From Betaproteobacteria bacterium (GTDB lineage Bacteria; Pseudomonadota; Gammaproteobacteria; Burkholderiales; SG8-39): a stretch of DNA of 9,519 bases. A program made the translations under genes and the position numbers. Of this stretch, positions 4,782-9,519 are shown one piece after another. The stretch spans positions 1-9,519 of the forward strand of contig VBDM01000122.1 in the NCBI GenBank assembly GCA_005881355.1. The letters run 5' to 3'. How positions within the stretch are numbered: the first letter of the stretch is position 1; each line of letters starts with the position of its first letter. Under the pieces are notes generated by a model. That model searched no databases, was not told where the DNA came from, and saw only the letters and a program-made list of their open reading frames with translations.

Positions 4782-5726
4782 ATGAAACGCACCGCCATCG
4801 CAATCGCCCTCCTTGCCGCTCCCGTGGTCGCTTTTGCGCAATGGAACTTGCCGCCCGAAAGCCAGCGCTGCCCGTCGAAGTGGGGCGCGGGCGACGAGCG
4901 CGGCTCGGGCAACCACATGAAGAACCCTGAAACGGTGTTGCGTGCCGTGCGGCTGATCAAGACCGGCGAGGTGATCGAGATGGCGTACGTGCTCGGGCCC
5001 GGCATGCCGTTCTTCGGCACGCGCATCTTCAACCTGCACACCAAGCGCACCTTCATGAATACCGGGAGGAACACGCGCGGCAGCAACGAGGAAGTCGTCA
5101 CGAGCGAGATCGGCCAGGTCGGCACGCAGTTCGACGGCTTCGCCCACCAGACGATCGGCGATTCGCTGTACAACTGTTTCAAGGTGAGCGAAGTCGCGAC
5201 CCGCTCGGGATTTACGAAGCTCGGAGTCGAAAAAGTCGGGATGATCTTCGCGCGCGGCGTGCTGATCGACGTCGCGGGACTGAAGGGGGTGGAGATGCTC
5301 GGCGACACCTACGAGATCACCCCGGACGATCTCCAGCAGGCGCTCGCGAAGCAAAAGCTGAAGCTGCAGCCTGGCGACGCCGTCATCATCCACACCGGCT
5401 GGGGCAAGCTCTACGGCAAGGACAACGCGCGCTTCGTGAAGTCGACGCCCGGCGTCGGAGTCGCCGCCGCCGAGTGGCTGGTGAAGCAGGACCCGGTCCT
5501 GGTCGGTTCGGACAATTGGCCGGTCGAGGTCGCGCCAAACCCGGACAAGGACCTGAGCCTGCCCGTGCATCAGATCTTTCTCGCGGTCAACGGCGTGCAC
5601 ATCCTCGAGAACCTGAAGCTCGACGAGCTGGTCGCCAAGCGCGTGTGGGAGTTCGCGTTCACCATGCAGCCGCTGAAGATCCAGGGGGCTTCGGGCTCGA
5701 CGGTGGCTCCCGCCGCGATCCGCTGA
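4782..5726 (+). CDS. Exported cyclase-family metal-dependent hydrolase
   Basis: A 314-residue protein with a Sec signal peptide (MKRTAIAIALLAAPVVAFA, cleavage before Q20). The mature part is a cyclase-family (PF04199) enzyme related to bacterial kynurenine formamidase (KynB) and isatin hydrolase. The family metal-binding motif appears as GTQFDGFAH (114-122), where the usual first histidine is glutamine, as I recall from the lactonase-like exported branch. Other family landmarks are WGAGDERGSGNHM (34-46), RGVLIDVAGLKG (158-169), GDAVIIHTGWG (198-208) and SDNWPVE (243-249). Such enzymes hydrolyse amides, lactones or cyclic imides using Zn or Mn. The ribosome site AAGGGGA overlaps the stop codon of the ABM gene, so translation is coupled. 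It is intact, unlike its upstream neighbours. The substrate is unknown; the periplasm is its likely place of action. Confidence 0.9.
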   Translation: MKRTAIAIALLAAPVVAFAQWNLPPESQRCPSKWGAGDERGSGNHMKNPETVLRAVRLIKTGEVIEMAYVLGPGMPFFGTRIFNLHTKRTFMNTGRNTRGSNEEVVTSEIGQVGTQFDGFAHQTIGDSLYNCFKVSEVATRSGFTKLGVEKVGMIFARGVLIDVAGLKGVEMLGDTYEITPDDLQQALAKQKLKLQPGDAVIIHTGWGKLYGKDNARFVKSTPGVGVAAAEWLVKQDPVLVGSDNWPVEVAPNPDKDLSLPVHQIFLAVNGVHILENLKLDELVAKRVWEFAFTMQPLKIQGASGSTVAPAAIR

Positions 5727-5775
5727 TCAGTCTGCGCGATTTCCGCGCCCGTCTACGGATCCCTCGCGCGAAGGC

Positions 5776-6993
5776 TCACGCCGCGGGGCGCGGCGCGGGG
5801 ATGCGTTCGATGAGGCGCTCTTCGATCGGCAGGTTCACGAGCGCCGCGAAAATGCCCAGAGCGATCGAAATCAGCCACACCACCTGGTAGGAGCCGGTGT
5901 GGTCGAAAAGGTACCCGCCCAGCCACACGCCGATGAAGCTGCCGATCTGGTGGCTGAAGAACACGAAGCCCGACAGCGTCGACATGTAGGCGACGCCGAA
6001 GATCCCTCCGATCACGCCGTTGGTGAGCGGCACCGTGGATAGCCACAGCAGCCCGATCGCCGCGGAGAACAGATACACCGAGCCCTCGCTCACCGGCGCA
6101 AGAATGAAGAGCGCGATCACGACGCTGCGCGACAAGTAGATCGAGGAGAGCAGGTATTTCTTCGTGTACTTGGCCCCGAGCGCCCCGGAGGCGAAGGAGC
6201 CGAAGATGTTGAACAGGCCCACCAGCGCGAGCGCGAGCATCCCGACGTTGGCCGAGAGCCCCTTGTCCATGAGGTACGCCGGGAAGTGAATGGTGATGAA
6301 GGCGAGCTGGAAGCCGCACACGAAATAGCCCGCGGTGAGCAGCAGGAAGCTCCTGTGGCCGAAGGCCTCGCGCACCGCCTCGCCGACGCTCTGCGCCTGG
6401 GCGCCGCCCGCGTCCCTGCCGCGCTTCTCGACGAGCGCCGAGGCGAGCGGGGCGATCAGCGCGGCGCTCACCGCGAGGGTGAGCAGGGCGTCGAACCAGC
6501 CGAAGTTCGAAATCAAGGTTTGCGTGTAAGGCAGCATCGCGAACTGGCCGAACGAGCCCGCGGCGCTCGAGAGCCCCAGCGCCATGCTGCGGCGCTCCGG
6601 CGGGAAGACCCGGCTCACCACGCCGAAGACGATGCTGAAAGTCGTGCAGCCTTGCGCGAGCCCGATGAACAGGCCCGTGGCGAGGCTGAACTGCCAGCCC
6701 GTATTGGACATCGCCATCAGCACCAGGCCCGTCGCGTAGAGAGCGGCGCCGGCGACGAGCACGCGCCCGGCACCCTTGCGGTCGGCGATCATGCCGAAGA
6801 AGGGCTGCGAGGCGCCCCACAGCAGGTTCTGCAGCGCCATCGCGAACGCGAAGGTCTCGCGGCTCCAGCCGTGGTCGAGCGTCATCGGCTGCAGGAACAG
6901 GCCAAACCCCTGCCGCGTTCCCATGGCGATCGTCAGGATGACGCCGCCGCAAAGGAGGACGACCCCCGGGGTGCGCCAGTTTCTGCCGATCAT
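5776..6993 (-). CDS. MFS transporter, 12 transmembrane segments
   Basis: A 405-residue major facilitator superfamily permease. The sequence alternates hydrophobic segments and short loops as expected for 12 helices in the inner membrane. MFS motif A appears as GMIADRKGAGRVLV (67-80), and the half-way loop (about 188-212) is hydrophilic. The sequence resembles the monocarboxylate/OFA-like and aromatic-acid carriers found beside degradation genes, but the substrate cannot be deduced. The start is taken at the ATG at 6993 (MIGRNWRTPG): residues further upstream in the open frame are arginine-rich and overlap the preceding gene's 3' end, so they are not part of the protein. The ribosome site is weak. 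It follows the EAL-domain gene by 56 bases on the same strand, so cotranscription is plausible. Its 3' end is convergent with the cyclase gene. Confidence 0.9.
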   Translation of the reverse strand: MIGRNWRTPGVVLLCGGVILTIAMGTRQGFGLFLQPMTLDHGWSRETFAFAMALQNLLWGASQPFFGMIADRKGAGRVLVAGAALYATGLVLMAMSNTGWQFSLATGLFIGLAQGCTTFSIVFGVVSRVFPPERRSMALGLSSAAGSFGQFAMLPYTQTLISNFGWFDALLTLAVSAALIAPLASALVEKRGRDAGGAQAQSVGEAVREAFGHRSFLLLTAGYFVCGFQLAFITIHFPAYLMDKGLSANVGMLALALVGLFNIFGSFASGALGAKYTKKYLLSSIYLSRSVVIALFILAPVSEGSVYLFSAAIGLLWLSTVPLTNGVIGGIFGVAYMSTLSGFVFFSHQIGSFIGVWLGGYLFDHTGSYQVVWLISIALGIFAALVNLPIEERLIERIPAPRPAA

Positions 6994-7049
6994 TGCGGCA
7001 TGATAGCGTACCTGGCCGTCGCGGCCTGCGGGCCTTGCGAGCCGGAAGC

Positions 7050-7832
7050 TCAGGCCAAGCGCTGCGGAGTGCCGATGATCAGCCCTTGAGCGAAATCCAC
7101 TTCGATCAGCTGCAGCTGCTCCAGCACCTCGCGGCTCTCGACGTACTCCGCGATGGTCCTGATTCCCATGGCGTGGCACTTCTGGTTGATCGATTCGGCC
7201 TTCTCCGAGGCGGCGAGCGCGCGGTTGATATCCTTCACGATGCCGTAGGCGAGCTTCACGAAATCGGGCTTCAAGACCTTCAGCATTTTGAACGAGGCGT
7301 CGCTGCCGTCGAAGCCGGCGAGGGTGAAGCGGCAGCCGGCGGGCTTCAGTTGCGCCTGGATGTCTTTCAGCCTGTCGGAGTGCAGCAGAGCGGTGTCCCA
7401 GCCGAGCTCGAACGAAAACGTCCCTTCGGGCAGCCCCGCATTTTTGATGTGCTTGGCGACGAAATCCGCGAATTTCGGCTCGCGCAGCGTGTCCTCGGAG
7501 AGGTTGACTCCGTTCGCGGGGACCGCCCAGCCGGACTTCTGGGCGCGGGTTTCCTGGATCCAGCTCGAAAGGCGGCTCACCACCCAGCGGTCGACGTACG
7601 GCAGCAGCCGATACTCCTCGAGCATGGGAAAGAACGTTCCCGGCGGAAGGAGCTTCTCCTCCTCCTCTCGAAAACGGACCAGGATCTCCTGAAACGCCCG
7701 CTCCTTACCAGCGGCTGCCAGTCGCTGGATCCTCTGGGCGTAGAGGACGAAGCCACCCGTCTTCAGCGCCTCAACGAGCTTGTCGGCGATGTTCTTCTGA
7801 ATCGTGCTTTCGTCGTCCATTAGCAGGGTCAT
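7050..7832 (-). CDS. Degenerate EAL-domain protein, probably without c-di-GMP phosphodiesterase activity
   Basis: Taken from the ATG at 7832, the protein has 260 residues and consists almost wholly of one EAL domain. Recognisable landmarks are FVLYAQRI (28-35), QEILVR (48-53, the EAL signature with E49), the conserved asparagine in VNLS (110), FEL (E142), DFVKL (K193), IAEYVES (227-233) and DFAQGLIIGTP (246-256). The DDFG motif, whose two aspartates bind the catalytic metals, reads AGFD instead (A172, G173), and the ELTE and KID motifs are also altered. This predicts a non-catalytic EAL protein, possibly a c-di-GMP receptor or a partner-binding regulator. No sensor domain or membrane segment is present. 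The frame is open upstream to 8030, but those residues are low in coding character; ATG 7820 is a further option. It lies directly upstream of the MFS gene. Confidence 0.88.
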   Translation of the reverse strand: MTLLMDDESTIQKNIADKLVEALKTGGFVLYAQRIQRLAAAGKERAFQEILVRFREEEEKLLPPGTFFPMLEEYRLLPYVDRWVVSRLSSWIQETRAQKSGWAVPANGVNLSEDTLREPKFADFVAKHIKNAGLPEGTFSFELGWDTALLHSDRLKDIQAQLKPAGCRFTLAGFDGSDASFKMLKVLKPDFVKLAYGIVKDINRALAASEKAESINQKCHAMGIRTIAEYVESREVLEQLQLIEVDFAQGLIIGTPQRLA

Positions 7833-7931
7833 TTGTGCGTCGTTCCGTGCCGAGCCCGGATTTTTCCACGCACGGAAATACGCAAGAATCGTTCCTGAAC
7901 CGGCGCTCCGGGGGTATCCGGGTCCGCCTCG

Positions 7932-7979
7932 TACGGCTTCGGCCTCGGATGCAGTGCCTCGGCTCTTCCGCGAGCCGTA
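7932..7979. other. Inverted-repeat cluster between the LLM and EAL genes
   Basis: TACGGCT (7932-7938) pairs with AGCCGTA (7973-7979) around two smaller hairpins, GGC-TTCG-GCC (7935-7944) and CGGCTC/GAGCCG (7960-7965 with 7972-7977). Next to it is TGTAGGAG (7983-7990), which recalls REP-type extragenic repeats. It lies in the 228 bases between 7833 and 8060, where I see no gene. It could be the transcript end of the LLM gene (no U-tract) or a REP-like element. Confidence 0.3.
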
Positions 7980-8060
7980 TTCTGTAGGAGTTAGTCCCGG
8001 CGGGAAAGCCTGCCGCTCGAGGACGCTCAAACGCGGTCCGCCGAGCTTGAACCCGGGACT

Positions 8061-9200
8061 TCAGCGCCCGGCCGCTTCGCGCAGCGGTTTTTCGCCTCGC
8101 GCGCCGATCGCGCGGTCGAGCTGCGGCATCACTTCGGCCGCCATCAGCTCCATCGAGCGCCTCGCGAGCTTCTCGTCCACCCAGTCCATGCCGGCGTAGA
8201 CGATCTCGCCGAACTCGCCCGAGCGCTCGCGGAGCGCGAGCAGCTCGTCGACGACCCGGTTCACCGTGCCGCAGATGACGAGGCTGCCGAGCAGGCGCTC
8301 GATCGTCACCGCGCCGTCGTCCTCGGCCTCGTGCATCTTGAAGATGACGTGGCGCTTCGCGCGCATCATCTTCTCGCGCAGCTGCTTCCAGTAGAAGCGG
8401 TACGGGCTGTTCGGGTCGCCGCGGCCGTAGCGCTCGGCGAGCTTGTCGTCGTCGGCGACGAAAATCGTGCGCGCGATGCGCCACTCGGCGGGATCGGGCG
8501 TTTTGCCCGCGCGGCGCTTGCCTTCGGCGTAGTTTTCCCAATGGCTCGGCAGCCAGTGCGGCAGCAGGAAATTCGCCGAGAGCGGGTGGAAGTCGCGCTC
8601 GCCCATCGCGATCACGCCCTTCGAATGCGGCGCGACCACCGTCCCGACGATCTCGGGGCGCGGCCTCTGGTAGGGCTTGTACATGATGCCGCGCCCGATT
8701 TCCGGTACGAAGGTCTTTTCCGTGGTCACTTTGTAGCGGTTTCCGGGAAGATCGATCCCGTAGGGCGGGTCGCGCTCCCAGATCGCCAGGATCACGTCGA
8801 TCGCCTCGGCGAGCATCTTGTTGCGGTCTTCGGCCAGGATGCCGAGCGCCTCCGCGTCCGAGGAGAGCGCTCCCGGGCTGATCCCGAATATGAAGCGTCC
8901 CTTCGCGAGGTGGTCGAACATCGCCGCCTGGGCGGCGATCACCACGGGGTGCGATTGCGAGAGGTTGGAGGTGCCGGTCGCGAGCTTGATCGTTTTCGTC
9001 TCGCCGATCAGGGTGGCGAGGAAGATGAAGCTGTTGCTGACGTTTTCGCAGCGGTCGGTGAGATGCTCGCCGACGAAGGCATCGTGGAAGCCGAGCCTGT
9101 CGGCGAGAACGATCGCCTCGGCATGGTGAAGTAGCCCAATCGCACGGGCTCGAATGTGCCGTATCGGGACGCCGTCGTCAAACGTTGGAAAAGGGGGCAC
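8061..9200 (-). CDS. LLM-class flavin-dependent oxidoreductase with disrupted 5' end
   Basis: The open frame from 9200 (GTG) encodes 379 residues, but only residues from about 27 on belong to the luciferase-like monooxygenase family (PF00296). Segments include AIVLADRLGFHDAFVGEHLT, IKLATGTSNLSQSHP, GRFIFGISPGALSSDAEALG, RPRPEIVGTVVAPHSKGV and YAGMDWVDEKLARRSMELMA. These enzymes use reduced FMN and oxygen to hydroxylate or cleave small molecules. The usual N-terminal strand, MRLGYFTMP, is present in another frame from a GTG at 9145 to 9119. The join at about 9121 has lost the roughly 15 residues that normally lie between TMP and the EAI-LADRLGFH helix. The first 26 residues of the open frame are therefore not authentic. 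A TATAAA on the minus strand (9207-9212) is a possible -10. The gene is probably inactive unless the gap is a sequence error. Confidence 0.8.
   Translation of the reverse strand: MPPFPTFDDGVPIRHIRARAIGLLHHAEAIVLADRLGFHDAFVGEHLTDRCENVSNSFIFLATLIGETKTIKLATGTSNLSQSHPVVIAAQAAMFDHLAKGRFIFGISPGALSSDAEALGILAEDRNKMLAEAIDVILAIWERDPPYGIDLPGNRYKVTTEKTFVPEIGRGIMYKPYQRPRPEIVGTVVAPHSKGVIAMGERDFHPLSANFLLPHWLPSHWENYAEGKRRAGKTPDPAEWRIARTIFVADDDKLAERYGRGDPNSPYRFYWKQLREKMMRAKRHVIFKMHEAEDDGAVTIERLLGSLVICGTVNRVVDELLALRERSGEFGEIVYAGMDWVDEKLARRSMELMAAEVMPQLDRAIGARGEKPLREAAGR
9119..9145 (-). pseudogene. Out-of-frame N-terminus of the LLM oxidoreductase
   Basis: GTG at 9145 begins MRLGYFTMP, the first beta-strand found at the N-terminus of LLM-class oxidoreductases. 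After the P codon the frame diverges (RRSFSPTGSAST) and the family sequence continues in the frame of the main gene. The sequence across the junction fits a deletion of about 45 bases that was not a multiple of three. Confidence 0.6.
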
Positions 9201-9209
9201 GCCCCCTTT
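9190..9209. terminator. GC-rich hairpin flanked by A and T runs
   Basis: AAAGGGGG and CCCCCTTT form an 8-bp stem around a CACG loop. It is bidirectional in appearance and lies upstream of the LLM gene on the minus strand. It could end a transcript or, since a TATAAA overlaps its right edge on the minus strand, be part of the promoter or operator of that gene. Confidence 0.4.
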
Positions 9210-9226
9210 ATATCCCCCAAATCGGA

Positions 9227-9293
9227 GGCTGCAGAAAAATGCTTCCCTCTCAGACTCGCCGAGTTTGCGTTCGGGAAGCGTTTTTCAACAGCC
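9227..9293. repeat. Large imperfect inverted repeat, REP/MITE-like
   Basis: A 21-base arm at 9227-9247 (GGCTGCAGAAAAATGCTTCC plus C) pairs with 9273-9293 (GGGAAGCGTTTTTCAACAGC plus C) at 18 of 21 positions. The loop of 25 bases contains a small dyad, ACTC-GCC-GAGT. The outer sequence TTTTTCAACAGCC resembles a motif often seen at extragenic repeats in Proteobacteria. It is non-coding and lies between the small-protein terminator and the LLM gene. Confidence 0.5.
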
Positions 9294-9303
9294 TGTTGAC
9301 TAC

Positions 9304-9339
9304 CGACAAAAAACCCCGCCGGGGCGGGGTTCTCTGTCG
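9304..9339 (-). terminator. Intrinsic terminator of the small-protein gene
   Basis: On the minus strand, AACCCCGCC and GGCGGGGTT (9312-9331) form a strong GC stem followed immediately by a run of T (TTTTTTG). An outer CGACA/TGTCG pair (9304-9308 with 9335-9339) extends the stem. It starts 14 bases after the stop codon of the gene at 9353-9517, as expected for a rho-independent terminator. Confidence 0.8.
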
Positions 9340-9352
9340 AAACCGGATGCGA

Positions 9353-9517
9353 TCAGGCCGGAACGGGTTCTTTCTCCTTGAGGTCCTTCCGGGGCGCGGC
9401 CGGCTTGGCGGGGGCGGAGGACTTGTCTTGCTTCGCCAAATCATCGGCCAGCTTTCTCCTGCGCGCTTCTTCGGTCTCGCGCGCTCTCCTGTACATCTCG
9501 TCGAACTCGTAGCACAT
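9353..9517 (-). CDS. Small charged protein of 54 aa
   Basis: From an ATG at 9517 the minus strand encodes MCYEFDEMYRRARETEEAR, then RRKLADDLAKQDKSS, then a Pro/Ala/Lys-rich tail ending KEKEPVPA, with a TGA at 9353-9355. The first 30 residues are predicted to be a highly charged helix; the rest is disordered. Small proteins beginning MC-x-EFDEM and ending EPVPA or similar seem familiar to me as uncharacterised short proteins of beta-proteobacteria; no function is known to me. A well-placed terminator follows it, which supports a real gene. The start lies 2 bases from the window edge, so its ribosome site is not visible and a longer N-terminus cannot be excluded. Confidence 0.7.
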   Translation of the reverse strand: MCYEFDEMYRRARETEEARRRKLADDLAKQDKSSAPAKPAAPRKDLKEKEPVPA

Positions 9518-9519
9518 AA

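Noticed and set aside
4215..5600. A 461-codon minus-strand frame across the ABM and cyclase genes
   Set aside because: It is the antisense shadow of two recognised plus-strand genes and has the Arg/His/Asp-rich composition typical of such frames.
5753..6952. A 399-codon minus-strand frame overlapping the MFS gene in another phase
   Set aside because: It is Arg-rich with no hydrophobic segments; the MFS frame explains the region.
6994..7179. N-terminal extension of 62 residues on the MFS transporter
   Set aside because: The extension is Arg-rich, overlaps the 3' end of the EAL gene, and the ATG at 6993 begins directly before the first transmembrane helix.
7833..8030. N-terminal extension of 66 residues on the EAL protein
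   Set aside because: No domain, no coding-like character, and it overlaps a region rich in inverted repeats. The EAL family sequence begins shortly after 7832.

Overview
The window is a GC-rich, gene-dense chromosomal segment that most resembles a free-living betaproteobacterium (Burkholderiales-like). This is inferred from the gene families, from the ATTCCC-type inverted repeats and from typical AGGAG ribosome sites; no rRNA, tRNA or marker gene fixes the taxonomy.

Layout. (1) Positions 1-273, minus strand: the 5' part of a lipoprotein gene with a bacterial Ig-like domain. It runs off the left edge and is preceded by about 180 bases containing several consecutive inverted repeats. (2) Positions 612-1180, minus strand: a gene graveyard. 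A 3' remnant resembling DUF3047 and a 3' remnant of a FadL/OmpP1 outer-membrane porin flank a small non-coding mobile element (748-912). (3) Positions 1200-2122, plus strand: an unrecognised secreted protein whose upstream region holds a 36-base direct duplication, one copy of which forms part of a good sigma-70-like promoter. (4) Positions 2176-3774, minus strand: a serine hydrolase of the beta-lactamase/penicillin-binding class with an unusual C-terminal tail of six YTGTERRKP-like repeats. (5) Positions 3942-5726, plus strand: an operon that appears to hold a broken small gene, a broken exported protein with two antibiotic-biosynthesis-monooxygenase (ABM) domains, and an intact exported cyclase-family metal hydrolase. 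(6) Positions 5776-7832, minus strand: an MFS transporter preceded by a degenerate EAL-domain protein. (7) Positions 8061-9145, minus strand: a flavin-dependent luciferase-like monooxygenase whose 5' end looks deleted and frameshifted. (8) Positions 9190-9517: hairpins, a large inverted repeat, an intrinsic terminator and a 54-residue small acidic/basic protein.

Working together: the exported cyclase hydrolase, the exported ABM protein, the MFS carrier and the LLM oxidoreductase could belong to uptake and breakdown of a small organic (perhaps aromatic or lactone-like) compound, but nothing in the sequence identifies the substrate. No defence system, CRISPR array or intact insertion sequence is visible. 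The most distinctive signals are the six-repeat tail of the hydrolase, the structured leader of the lipoprotein gene, the mobile element that abuts a stop codon, and the recurring indels that interrupt otherwise well-conserved genes.
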